DNA of 34,894 bases, from contig CAKSYX010000018.1 of NCBI GenBank assembly GCA_934525065.1, positions 1 through 34,894 on the forward strand, given 5' to 3'. Below, piece by piece: positions 22,426 to 29,401 of the stretch (position 1 is its first letter; every line of letters starts with the position of its first letter). The position numbers were made by a program, and so were the translations under genes. This DNA comes from an uncultured Eubacteriales bacterium (lineage in GTDB: Bacteria; Bacillota; Clostridia; Oscillospirales; Acutalibacteraceae). The notes under the pieces are model-generated. The model was given only the letters and a program-made list of their open reading frames with translations. It did not search any database and was not told where the DNA came from.

Positions 22426-22615
22426 CATGCCTTAACCGTGCAGAGGGGAAATTTCATCCGCCGGATAGGGCTTGAGTAAAGCAAAGCTGTTATGGAATCC
22501 GCGACCGGGAAATACGCAAACATAAGAGCTTCAAGTTGATAAGTTGGCATAAATAACAAAAATCAGTCGGAAGGCACTTTTGGAGAGGGTTAGCAAGTGC
22601 TTTCCGGCTGTTTTT
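22426..22615 (+). ncRNA. Unassigned stretch ending in a strong terminator; possible small RNA
   Basis: No reading frame is supported between the CHAP terminator and 22615, yet the stretch ends with its own terminator. The arms are AGTCGGAAGGCACTT (22565-22579) and AAGTGCTTTCCGGCT (22595-22609), pairing fully if two G-U pairs are allowed, followed by GTTTTT. A second terminator so soon after the first implies a transcript that starts between them. I see no convincing promoter and match no known RNA family. Confidence 0.35.
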
Positions 22616-22657
22616 GCGATTGTTTATATTAAATTGGGTGCATAGCGGAAAAATATA

Positions 22658-22686
22658 TTGAGTACAATATTAAAATACCATAGTAT
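22658..22686 (+). promoter_or_regulatory. Promoter of the third XRE gene
   Basis: TTGAGT (22658-22663), 17 bases and TAGTAT (22681-22686) lie between the small palindrome and the large one, predicting a start near 22693. Confidence 0.55.
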
Positions 22687-22690
22687 TTTA
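22671..22690. promoter_or_regulatory. Operator 1 of the third XRE gene
   Basis: TAAAATAC (22671-22678), CATA, GTATTTTA (22683-22690): perfect 8-bp arms overlapping the -10. It shares the core ATAGTAT with operator 2. Confidence 0.6.
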
Positions 22691-22699
22691 TAAAAGTCA

Positions 22700-22734
22700 A
22701 TACAAAAATTACAATAGTATTGTAATTTTTGTAT
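22700..22734. promoter_or_regulatory. Operator 2 of the third XRE gene, 35-bp perfect palindrome
   Basis: Two perfect 16-bp arms (22700-22715 and 22719-22734; left arm ATACAAAAATTACAAT) flank AGT. It sits directly before the GGTGAT ribosome site. It is centred 36-37 bases from operator 1. As RNA it would also fold next to the ribosome site. Confidence 0.75.
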
Positions 22735-22747
22735 CGGCGGTGATCGA

Positions 22748-23029
22748 ATGTTAAGTGAAGGAATAAGAAATCTGAGAATTTCAAGGTCAATGAGCCAGGT
22801 TGAACTTGCCGAAAAGCTTGGCGTCACAAAGCAAAGTGTGTCAAATTGGGAGAACGATAATATTCAGCCATCAATTGAAATGCTCGTCAAAATTTCCAAG
22901 GCTTTGAATGTCTCAACCGATAGCTTGCTCTCGCTTGATAAGCGTAAGTATGTTGAAGTAACAGGGCTGTCCGATGAGGTGATAGCCCATGTTCAGCAGG
23001 TAATAAATGACCTCTTAGACAAGAAGTAA
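22748..23029 (+). CDS. XRE-family helix-turn-helix regulator, probably autoregulated
   Basis: The 93-residue product has an N-terminal HTH (LSEGIRNLRISRSMSQVELAEKLGVTKQSVSNWENDNIQPSIEMLVKISKALNVSTDSLLSLD, about 1-66) and a short helical tail (SDEVIAHVQQVINDLLDKK) that may dimerise. The TKQSVSNWENDN recognition helix is typical of Firmicute XRE repressors. ATG 22748 follows GGCGGTGATCGA. Two palindromes sharing ATAGTAT surround its promoter, which argues for self-repression. It is followed by a terminator and then by the broken yccF gene. Confidence 0.92.
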   Translation: MLSEGIRNLRISRSMSQVELAEKLGVTKQSVSNWENDNIQPSIEMLVKISKALNVSTDSLLSLDKRKYVEVTGLSDEVIAHVQQVINDLLDKK

Positions 23030-23047
23030 CGCAATATGAAGCAATAA

Positions 23048-23099
23048 ACAGCAGGGGACTGTTCCGTAATTCAGAACAGTCCCTTGCTGTGCTTTTATT
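23048..23099 (+). terminator. Terminator of the third XRE gene
   Basis: Arms of 17 bp (23048-23064 and 23074-23090; AGCAGGGGACTGTTC with its complement, one G-T mismatch) and a nine-base loop are followed by GCTTTTATTTTATTTT. Confidence 0.85.
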
Positions 23100-23685
23100 T
23101 TATTTTCACTCCGAACGGGATTCCGATAATTGTACAGCAGAGAATCACGCCGAAAACGAAATTGTCAATTGCCATCGGCACACCGGTGAGAATGATCCAA
23201 AAAATGTTGGCAGCAGTGCTCACCGTTCCGCCGTCGTTGACAATTTCTTTTCCGAACGGGGCAAAAGTAGGCTGAAGAGCTTTGAACCCAATGCGCCTGA
23301 AGAATTTGTTTTTCCGCACATTGCGGCACTTTTTGGTACGCTTACGTCAGTATGGTTTCGCCAAAGAAGCACCACACTGCACGAAAAAACAAGTCCTTCA
23401 GGTGCGAAGCAGTTTTTAAAGAGCAAATTTTTGTCGAGACAAGGCAAAAAGCTGAGTAATGCTGACGCATTGCGAGGCTTTTTAACGAAGTATCGGCGGA
23501 AATTTGCCTTAAAAAACCGCATTGGGTTCAAAGCTCTTCAGCCTAAGCTTTGCAAACTTGAATCATTGTTTTCCGAGCGGTATTCCGACGATGGTTATGC
23601 ACCAGAGAAGCCCCATAAGCAGCCAAAGCAGGGCATTGAGTGCTCCGCCGAAGATTATCCATAAAATATTTCCGAGTGTTTTCAA
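23095..23685 (-). pseudogene. yccF: YccF-family membrane protein gene, broken by a nonsense codon, an inserted element and loss of its 3' end
   Basis: Reading from TTG 23685 (AAAGGA before it) gives KTLGNILWIIFGG, then WCITIVGIPLGKQ, an in-frame TGA, then FKFAKL. The frame then meets the 274-bp element. After it the same frame resumes as TFAPFGKEIV, then TAANIFWIILTG and CCTIIGIPFGVKIK, and stops. Removing the element and one TA restores FKFAKLTFAPFGKEIV, the exact YccF pattern (F-K-x-A-x-L-x-x-x-P-F-G). The family has two such halves and normally continues after the second GIPFG with FK...PFG, so the end is missing too. TGA stands where Cys or a similar residue is usual. The intact protein would be a small membrane protein of unknown role. 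Confidence 0.85.
23268..23545. mobile_element. 274-bp MITE-like element with 26-bp terminal inverted repeats and TA duplication
   Basis: The left end (23270-23295) begins GGCTGAAGAGCTTTGAACCC, and the right end (23518-23543) is its perfect 26-bp inverted copy. TA flanks both sides (23268-23269 and 23544-23545) as a target duplication. The interior codes for no transposase. A TA duplication with short perfect ends is typical of elements moved in trans by IS630/Tc1-mariner transposases. Removing it restores a coding frame, which fixes its borders. Confidence 0.88.
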
Positions 23686-23729
23686 AACTTTCAATCCTTT
23701 CTTTTGATTTTATGGGCTGTCGGATATGT

Positions 23730-23764
23730 AAACAGAAAAGCCGCCGTTTTTTCGCGGCGGCTTT
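23730..23764 (-). terminator. Terminator of the rsmD-yebC operon
   Basis: On the minus strand AAAGCCGCCG (23764-23755), an eight-base loop and CGGCGGCTTT (23746-23737) are followed by TCTGTTTAC. The T tract overlaps the stem end. Confidence 0.75.
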
Positions 23765-23778
23765 GTGTTGTCGTTTTT

Positions 23779-24516
23779 TTACGGGAGGTCATCTTCGTTT
23801 TCAAGGTTGTGCCAAACGCCCTGAACGTCGTCGTTTTCTTCAAGCATATCAAGAAGTCTGCCCATCATCTTGAGGTCTTCCTCATCGGTCAGCTTGACGT
23901 ATGTTGAGGGAACATAAGCGATTTCGGCCGAAACGAATTTATATCCCTTGTCCGAAAGGTCGTCGCGAACGCCGGAAAGGTCGTTCGGCTCGGTGCGGAC
24001 AATGAAAACGTCCTCATCGGTGATGAAGTCCGAAGCACCGGCTTCGAGCGCATCCTCCATCAGCTTTTCTTCGTCAACGTCCTCTGATTCAATCACGATT
24101 TCGCCGCAGCGTGTGAACATGAAGGAAACGCAGCCGCTTTGACCCATGTTGCCCTTGTTTTTGTCGAAGTAATGGCGCATCTCGCCGGCGGTACGGTTGC
24201 GGTTGTCGGTGAGGGTCTCAACAATGACCGCAATTCCCGAGGGGCCGTAGCCTTCATATACGATATTTTCATAATTTGCGCTGTTTCCGTCACCGGAAGC
24301 CTTTTTGATTATGCGGTCAATGTTGTCGTTGGGAACATTGTTCGCTTTTGCTTTTGCAATTGTATCTTTAAGCTTTGAGTTATTTGCAGGATCAGGGCCG
24401 CCTTCACGGACGGCAATTGCAATTTCCCTGCCGATTTTTGTGAATACCTTTGCGCGTGCGCTGTCGGTCTTTTCCTTTTTGCGCTTGATCGTACTCCATT
24501 TTGAATGTCCTGACAT
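23779..24516 (-). CDS. yebC: YebC/PmpR (TACO1) family protein
   Basis: The 245-residue product starts MSGHSKWSTIKRKKEKTDSARAKVFTKIGREIAIAVREGG, the family hallmark. It continues with NIDRIIKKASG, YENIVYEGYGPSGIAVIVETLTDNRNRT, GNMGQSGCVSFMF and YVPSTYVKL. Members have been described as transcription regulators (PmpR) and as factors that aid translation of difficult peptides (TACO1, YebC). The frame extends 41 codons upstream, but ATG 24516, after GGATTGGTG, fits the family start. It is last in an operon with rsmD and coaD, 22 bases after the lipoprotein gene. Confidence 0.96.
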   Translation of the reverse strand: MSGHSKWSTIKRKKEKTDSARAKVFTKIGREIAIAVREGGPDPANNSKLKDTIAKAKANNVPNDNIDRIIKKASGDGNSANYENIVYEGYGPSGIAVIVETLTDNRNRTAGEMRHYFDKNKGNMGQSGCVSFMFTRCGEIVIESEDVDEEKLMEDALEAGASDFITDEDVFIVRTEPNDLSGVRDDLSDKGYKFVSAEIAYVPSTYVKLTDEEDLKMMGRLLDMLEENDDVQGVWHNLENEDDLP

Positions 24517-24538
24517 ACTCACCAATCCTAACTTGTAT

Positions 24539-25057
24539 TTATTCGCTTTTTGTTTCGCTCTGCTTTGCGGCGGTTTCCGCGTTTTTGCCTTTGCTGCTTT
24601 CGGTTTCGTCTTTTGAGCCGCTACTGCCCGGGGCGGCAAAGGAACTGCTGTCGTAGCCGTAGATTTGAAGGCTGCAGCCGAACATTTCGTAGCCTGAGGT
24701 GCCCTCTTCGTTGAAAATCAGCTGAAGCCAGATTTTTCCGTTCGTTCCGCGCCAAGACGCAGAACCGCCTGAGAGCGAATAGTTTTCCGGCTCACCGGAG
24801 CTTGAAAGGAAAGTGAAGCCTGCGTCCTTCAGGTCCGAAATATAATCGACAAAGCCGTCATAATCCGCTTTGTCGATTTTTACGTTCATCGCCGAGGAAA
24901 ATTCGGCAGAACCCGTATCGGCATATTTATAGACGGGAACAGCAGAAAAGGTTTCGTTAGACTGCCATTTTGAAGTGTCGGCCTTTCTGCCGCAGGCGCA
25001 AAGCGAAGAAAGCAGAAGCAGTGACACCAAAAGGCAGAGAATCTTTTGCCTTTTCAT
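24539..25057 (-). CDS. Lipoprotein of unknown function
   Basis: The 172-residue product has a lipoprotein signal: MKRQKILCLLVSLLLLSSLCACGRK, with a lipobox SLCAC (lipidated Cys at 20 or 22). The body (SAEFSSAMNVKIDKADYDGFVDYISDLKDAGFTFLSSSGEPENYSL, then WRGTNGKIWLQLIFNEEG) looks like a small alpha/beta domain anchored outside the membrane. The C-terminus is low-complexity Ser, Lys and Glu. I do not recognise a family. ATG 25057 begins three bases after the previous stop, and its ribosome site GAAGGCGA lies inside the preceding gene, so translation may be coupled. Confidence 0.82.
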   Translation of the reverse strand: MKRQKILCLLVSLLLLSSLCACGRKADTSKWQSNETFSAVPVYKYADTGSAEFSSAMNVKIDKADYDGFVDYISDLKDAGFTFLSSSGEPENYSLSGGSASWRGTNGKIWLQLIFNEEGTSGYEMFGCSLQIYGYDSSSFAAPGSSGSKDETESSKGKNAETAAKQSETKSE

Positions 25058-25060
25058 TGA

Positions 25061-25828
25061 TTATTCGCCTTCGGGACTGACGGATTTGTCTGCCTGAAGG
25101 GTCTTCATCTGCTCTTCATAGCCGGTCTGGAAGTTTTTATATACTTCGGTGATCTGGTTGAGGTTGTTCATTGCAACAGCCTGATATTTGCTGAGAGCTT
25201 CGCAGATAAAGTTGTATGAGCCCTGAGTCGTGCCTGCCGCCCATTCTCTTGCGGATTTCTTGTGAGCCTCGCAGTCCGCGGTGGTCTTTGCAATGAAGGC
25301 GTTCATCTTCTGCTGGCAGTCTTCCTTGATTTCTTCTGCGCGTACTCTTGCGGCCTGAGTGATTGAGTGAGCCGCAACCATCTCTTCGGCCTGAGCCTTG
25401 GCCTGAGCGCGAATCTTTTCCGCGTCTTCATTGGCCTTCTGGGTCGTTGAGTTGTAGTAATCCTTAGCGGAAGCAACAATCTTGCTTTCCTCGCGGTGAG
25501 CGTTGCTTATAATGCTGTCGCGGTTGGAAATGATGCTCTTGGCCTCGGAAATTTCTCCGGGGAGCTTCTGAAGGATATACTGGACAAGGTGAGTGATCTC
25601 CTCACCGTTGACAACTCTCTTTTTCTTTGAGAAGAAGAACTTCTTTGCGGTTGCAACATAGTTTTCAAGCTCGCCGACAAGGTCTTCAAAGTCAAGCGAA
25701 CCCCATCTGGTTTCCGCGTCTTCTTCGTCATAGGGGGCAAATTCCGAGATATCCTCAAAGTTTTCGTCTTCCTCGTGGTCAACGTCCTCAACGTCGAGGT
25801 CTGTTTCAAGGTCATAGAAGTTTGACAT
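25061..25828 (-). CDS. Coiled-coil protein with acidic N-terminus, DivIVA/ATPase-subunit-like
   Basis: The 255-residue protein starts with about 40 acidic residues (LETDLDVEDVDHEEDENFEDISEF). A basic patch (KKFFFSKKKRVVNGEEITHLVQYILQKLPGEISEAKSIISNRD) follows, then a long Ala/Glu/Lys helix (about 108-205: KIVASAKDYYNSTTQKANEDAEKIRAQAKAQAEEM). This recalls DivIVA-like or V-ATPase stalk-like coiled coils, but no diagnostic domain is visible. It has no membrane segment. AAAGGATTGTTATT precedes the ATG. Its gene sits between coaD and the lipoprotein. A part in cell-shape or envelope organisation is a guess. Confidence 0.8.
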   Translation of the reverse strand: MSNFYDLETDLDVEDVDHEEDENFEDISEFAPYDEEDAETRWGSLDFEDLVGELENYVATAKKFFFSKKKRVVNGEEITHLVQYILQKLPGEISEAKSIISNRDSIISNAHREESKIVASAKDYYNSTTQKANEDAEKIRAQAKAQAEEMVAAHSITQAARVRAEEIKEDCQQKMNAFIAKTTADCEAHKKSAREWAAGTTQGSYNFICEALSKYQAVAMNNLNQITEVYKNFQTGYEEQMKTLQADKSVSPEGE

Positions 25829-25893
25829 AATAACAATCCTTTCTCTAAAAAGAAATAATCTTTAATTTCCGTGGCCGGAGAGGTCTTCTCCGA

Positions 25894-26394
25894 CTATATA
25901 TCAACATCGCCGCGAAGGCGATTGATTATATCCGCGCTGACTTCCACGGGAAGAAACGGCGTAACGTCGCCGCCGAGGCGGCAGACCTGCTTTATCATGC
26001 TTGAGGAGAGAAACATGTTTTCCGCTCCGGCGGCCATGAAAACGGTTTCAACGCTTCCGTTGAGCTTTTTGTTTGTCAAAGCCTGCTGAAACTCGTCCTC
26101 AAAGTCAGAAACTGCTCGAAGTCCTTTGACAATTACATCGGCGTTCTTCTTTCGTGCATATTCCGCAAGAAGACCGAAGTCGCAGTCAACCTCAACGTTT
26201 TTGAGGTCCTTTGTGCAGCGGCGCAAAAGTTCCATTCTCTCCTCAACGGTGAAGGAGGAGGTGTTTTGCTTGCGGTAGTTCGACATGACAACAACGATAA
26301 CCCTGTCGAAAAGCTTTGCGCTGCGGCGGATTATATCAAGATGTCCGTCCGTCACCGGGTCAAACGAGCCGGGGCATATTGCGGTTTTGCTCAT
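25894..26394 (-). CDS. coaD: Phosphopantetheine adenylyltransferase (CoaD)
   Basis: The 166-residue protein has the family's nucleotidyltransferase motifs: AICPGSFDPVTDGHLDIIRRSA (with T-x-G-H), VVVMSNYRKQNTSSFTVEERMELL, VDCDFGLLAEYA, IVKGLRAVSDFEDEFQQALTN and ENMFLSSSMIKQV near the end. It makes dephospho-CoA from 4'-phosphopantetheine and ATP, the fourth step of CoA synthesis. The start ATG overlaps the rsmD stop by four bases (ATGA), the usual coupled arrangement of this pair in Firmicutes. Confidence 0.97.
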   Translation of the reverse strand: MSKTAICPGSFDPVTDGHLDIIRRSAKLFDRVIVVVMSNYRKQNTSSFTVEERMELLRRCTKDLKNVEVDCDFGLLAEYARKKNADVIVKGLRAVSDFEDEFQQALTNKKLNGSVETVFMAAGAENMFLSSSMIKQVCRLGGDVTPFLPVEVSADIINRLRGDVDI

Positions 26395-26945
26395 ATGTCT
26401 GCCTCACTTTCCGGTATCCTGTAAACAGAAAGGCTGACTTTGCCGTATCTGTATCTTTTTTGAAGAACAAAACTTCCGGCACTTTTTGGCATTGCTTCGT
26501 TTTCCGGGGATTCACAGATTATCACGCCGCCTTTGTTCATGACGCGCGGCAGTGATTCAAGTGCTTTTTGGAGCAAACCGGTTGAATACGGCGGGTCAAG
26601 AAAAGCAATGTCGAATTTTTCGCCTCTCGTTTTGAGAAAAGAGATGGCGTCGCCGCAGACAACGGAAGCGGATTTTGAAAATGCAGTGGCCTCAAGATTC
26701 TTTTTTACAACCTCGGCGGCCTTTTTTGAACCGTCAACAAAAACGGCGGATTTTGCTCCTCTTGAAAGTGCTTCGATTCCGAGCTGGCCTGAACCGGCAA
26801 AGAGGTCAAGAACGCGCCTGCCCTCAATTTCAAATTGAATAATGCTGAAAAGGGCCTCTTTAACTCTGTCCGTTGTCGGACGGGTATCGGTACCCTCAAG
26901 CGTTGTGAGCCGCCGGCCTCGGGCGGTGCCCGTAATAACTCTCAT
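26391..26945 (-). CDS. rsmD: 16S rRNA (guanine966-N2)-methyltransferase RsmD
   Basis: The 184-residue enzyme starts MRVITGTARGRRL, followed by TRPTTDRVKEALFSII. The SAM site is RVLDLFAGSGQLGIEALSRGA at 44-64, and the catalytic DPPY is in FDIAFLDPPYSTG (117-120). It modifies the 30S subunit at G966 (E. coli numbering). ATG 26945 follows CGGAGGAAAACC. It is the first gene of the five-gene run to yebC. Confidence 0.97.
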   Translation of the reverse strand: MRVITGTARGRRLTTLEGTDTRPTTDRVKEALFSIIQFEIEGRRVLDLFAGSGQLGIEALSRGAKSAVFVDGSKKAAEVVKKNLEATAFSKSASVVCGDAISFLKTRGEKFDIAFLDPPYSTGLLQKALESLPRVMNKGGVIICESPENEAMPKSAGSFVLQKRYRYGKVSLSVYRIPESEADI

Positions 26946-26993
26946 GGTTTTCCTCCGAACCGGAAATACATTTTGATAGACATATGCATGGTT

Positions 26994-27022
26994 ATTATCT
27001 CATTTTTTTCAGAAAAAAGCAA
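26994..27022 (-). promoter_or_regulatory. Candidate promoter of the rsmD operon
   Basis: On the minus strand TTGCTT (27022-27017), 17 bases and GATAAT (26999-26994) lie about 50 bases before the rsmD ATG. Confidence 0.5.
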
Positions 27023-27099
27023 CAGTATTTCGTCATTTTCTACCTGTTGGCACAAATTTCTTTGTTTTTCGGCATACCAATAGTGCTATTACGATAAAA

Positions 27100-28068
27100 T
27101 CAAAGCAGGTTTGCCTTCGGTGCAACCGGTTTTCGTCCGTGATTGAAGAGCTTGCGGTTGTCAAGAGCCCATTGCCTTTGGGTGAATTCGCCGTCTTCAA
27201 CGCCCGAAACTGCGGCCGAAATTTCGTATACGGTTGCATCGAGAGTGTCAAGCTGACTGAGGATTTCTGCCTCAAGCGTCATCGGTCTGACGGCTGCGCC
27301 GAATTCGGGGTCGCCGTGGTGGGAGATGATCATATGCTCAAGAAGCAGGGCTTTCTCTTCGCTGATTGAAAGCTCTTTTGCCTTTTGCGCAATCTCCATT
27401 GCGCCCATGACGAGGTGGCCTAAAAGTTCACCCTTGACGGAATAGCTCTTCACCATTCCGATGTTGTTGACGTCGAACTCGTCAATTTTGCAGATGTCGT
27501 GCAGAATTGCGCCGGAAAAAAGCAGGTCACGGTCAACGGACGGGTAGATTTTTGCAACCGCATCTGCGAGCTTCAAAACAGAGAGGGTATGATAAAGCAG
27601 GCCGCCCCTGATTGCATGATGAAGCTTGAAAGCGGCAGGCCAGAAAAGCAGCTTGCCTTCGTTGTCTTTGATTATCGCTCTTGTGAGAAGCTGAAGCTCC
27701 TCGTCCCTGATCTTGTCGATGTATGTATATATCTCGTTTAGCATATTCTGACCGGGATATTCCGAAGAAGGGACGAACTGAGAAACGTCAACTCCGTCCT
27801 CTTCACGGACGTGCCTTATACGGTCAATTCTGAACTGATCAACGTTGTTGTATTTTGAAAGCGTACCTCTGACCTTGACAAAGTCTCCCGGAGCGTATTC
27901 GCCGTGCAGGTCGCCCTTGTAGTCCCAGATTTTGGCGTTGATCTCACCGCTTTGGTCGCTGAGGGTGAGGTCGCAGTACGGGACACCCTTGACGTTGGTT
28001 TTCACCTCGGCTGTTTTAACAACGCAATAGCCTTCGGTCGTTCCGTTTTTATAGGTTGTAAAGTTCAT
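27100..28068 (-). CDS. yhaM: YhaM-type 3'-5' exoribonuclease (OB fold plus HD domain)
   Basis: The 322-residue protein has an N-terminal OB-type nucleic-acid domain (about 15-90: VPYCDLTLSDQSGEINAKIWDY, VKVRGTLSKYNNVDQFRIDRIR) and an HD phosphohydrolase domain. HD landmarks are KLHHAIRGGLLYHTLSV, the HD pair in GAILHDICKI, GELLGHLVMG and HMIISHHGDPEFGA. This is the plan of YhaM, which trims RNA and DNA 3' ends. ATG 28068 follows GAAAGGCAG. It ends a four-gene minus-strand run led by obgE. No clear terminator is seen after it. Confidence 0.92.
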   Translation of the reverse strand: MNFTTYKNGTTEGYCVVKTAEVKTNVKGVPYCDLTLSDQSGEINAKIWDYKGDLHGEYAPGDFVKVRGTLSKYNNVDQFRIDRIRHVREEDGVDVSQFVPSSEYPGQNMLNEIYTYIDKIRDEELQLLTRAIIKDNEGKLLFWPAAFKLHHAIRGGLLYHTLSVLKLADAVAKIYPSVDRDLLFSGAILHDICKIDEFDVNNIGMVKSYSVKGELLGHLVMGAMEIAQKAKELSISEEKALLLEHMIISHHGDPEFGAAVRPMTLEAEILSQLDTLDATVYEISAAVSGVEDGEFTQRQWALDNRKLFNHGRKPVAPKANLL

Positions 28069-28124
28069 TTTTACATCTGCCTTTCAGTATTAAAGTGTAT
28101 GTCGGATAAAAGTAATATGACGAA

Positions 28125-28967
28125 TCAGGTGAAGCCGCGGCCGAGCACCTCTCCGGCTTCCGTAATGACGGTGAAGGCCTGCGGGTCGGCTTCTTTTGTT
28201 ATGCGGCTTAAAAGCGCGGCTTCGCTTGCGCGGACGGCGCAGAGCAAAAGCGTTTTTTTCTTTCCGGTATAGCCGCCCGTGACAGGGACAGACGTGACGC
28301 CCCTTTTCAAAAGCCCGGTGATTTTTCCGGTCAGCATTTCGCCTTTTTCGGTAACAATAAAAACCAGCTTGCTGTGGCCTGCGCCGTAAAGCACAAGGTC
28401 AATTGTCTTTGAAGAAACGAACAGTGTTACTGCGGCATACATGACGTTTTCGAGTTTTCCGAAAACCGCCCATGAAAGCGTTATTACAACAAGGTCGAAA
28501 ACGAGCATAATGCTGCCGACGGAGGAGTGAGGCTTTTTCTGCCTGACAAGCAAGGCGGCCGTTTCTGTTCCGCCGGTTGTTGCCCCGGCAAGAAGAACCG
28601 CACCGAGCCCTGCCCCGGAAAGGACGCCGCAAAAAAGAGCGGCAAGCAGAACATCTCCGCGGTATGGCGGAATGAAAGCCGCTCCGGCGTCAATCAAAAC
28701 GGAAAACACCGCCGTTGCTCCGAGAGTTTTCAGAACAAAAGCTTTTCCGAGCCGCATGAACGAAATGATAAACAGCGGAACGTTAAGAACAAAAACCGAA
28801 AGTCCAATAGGTATGACGGGAAAAAGGTGGTTGAGCATTGTTGAAACGCCGGTCAGTCCGCCCTGAACGATTCCGTTCGGAACGGAGAACATGTTTACCC
28901 CAACGCTGAAAAGCGCCGCTCCGCCGAGAATGAGAGCAGTGTCGGAAAGAATATGCCTGAGCTTCAA
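28125..28967 (-). CDS. YitT family membrane protein (DUF161/DUF2179)
   Basis: The 280-residue protein has five or six membrane segments in the first 200 residues (LILGGAALFSVGVNMF, VPNGIVQGGLTGVSTML, IGLSVFVLNVPLFIISF, VLLAALFCGVLSGAGLGAVLLAGATTGGTE, IMLVFDLVVITLSWAVFG) and a soluble C-terminal DUF2179 domain (SKLVFIVTEKGEMLTGKITGLLKRGVTSVPVTGGYTGKKKTLLLCAV). This order defines YitT proteins, whose transport role is unsettled. The start is TTG 28967 with GGGGTG six bases before. No ATG is available nearby. It is between mrnC and yhaM. Confidence 0.93.
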   Translation of the reverse strand: MKLRHILSDTALILGGAALFSVGVNMFSVPNGIVQGGLTGVSTMLNHLFPVIPIGLSVFVLNVPLFIISFMRLGKAFVLKTLGATAVFSVLIDAGAAFIPPYRGDVLLAALFCGVLSGAGLGAVLLAGATTGGTETAALLVRQKKPHSSVGSIMLVFDLVVITLSWAVFGKLENVMYAAVTLFVSSKTIDLVLYGAGHSKLVFIVTEKGEMLTGKITGLLKRGVTSVPVTGGYTGKKKTLLLCAVRASEAALLSRITKEADPQAFTVITEAGEVLGRGFT

Positions 28968-28998
28968 AGGAACACCCCGTTTTCAAAGGCGAAAGCGG

Positions 28999-29388
28999 TC
29001 ACTGCTTTTCAATGAGGTCAAAAAGCTCACGCAGTCTCAAAATGTTTCCGGAAAGATAAAGATAGCCGAAAAGCGTTTCAAGACCGGTTGCATAATGGTA
29101 ATCGCTTTCACTTGCATTTTTTGCTTTATGGTTAGTATGCGCATTTCTTCCGCGCTTAAAAACGGAAAGCTCTTTTTCGGAAAGCGAGGGAGCAATTTTC
29201 TTTGCTGCCGCGGCCTGAGCCGAGGCTTTGACCGAAGTGACGGCCATCGAATGAAGAACGTTCACCGGTCTGTTCGCAAGGCAGATGAGCCTTTCGCGGA
29301 CAAAAAGGTCAAAAACGCTGTCGCCGATGAAGGCGAGGGTCAAAGGACTGAGCTGTTCGGGGTTGCAGTCTTTGTCATAAAATCTCAT
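28999..29388 (-). CDS. mrnC: Mini-ribonuclease III (MrnC)
   Basis: The 129-residue product is an RNase III catalytic domain without the dsRNA-binding domain. It has PLTLAFIGDSVFDLFVRERL (catalytic Asp23 region) and FKRGRNAHTNHKAKNASESDYHYATGLETLFGYLYLSG (second acidic cluster, Glu103). Mini-III acts in 23S rRNA maturation in B. subtilis. ATG 29388 follows AAAGGATTTTTAATA. It lies 13 bases after obgE. Confidence 0.95.
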   Translation of the reverse strand: MRFYDKDCNPEQLSPLTLAFIGDSVFDLFVRERLICLANRPVNVLHSMAVTSVKASAQAAAAKKIAPSLSEKELSVFKRGRNAHTNHKAKNASESDYHYATGLETLFGYLYLSGNILRLRELFDLIEKQ

Positions 29389-29401
29389 TATTAAAAATCC
29401 T

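Noticed and set aside
23220..23531. A 103-residue minus-strand frame inside the inserted element
   Set aside because: It spans the element and its flank, has no ribosome site and no recognisable domain; it includes the terminal repeats.
23559..23564. TGA in yccF read as selenocysteine or tryptophan
   Set aside because: Several genes in the window end in TGA (for example trmB and the TIM-barrel gene), no selenocysteine hairpin is evident, and the gene has two further lesions.
23779..24639. Longer YebC start at 24639
   Set aside because: It would overlap the lipoprotein gene end; family members start at MSGHSKW, which has its own ribosome site.
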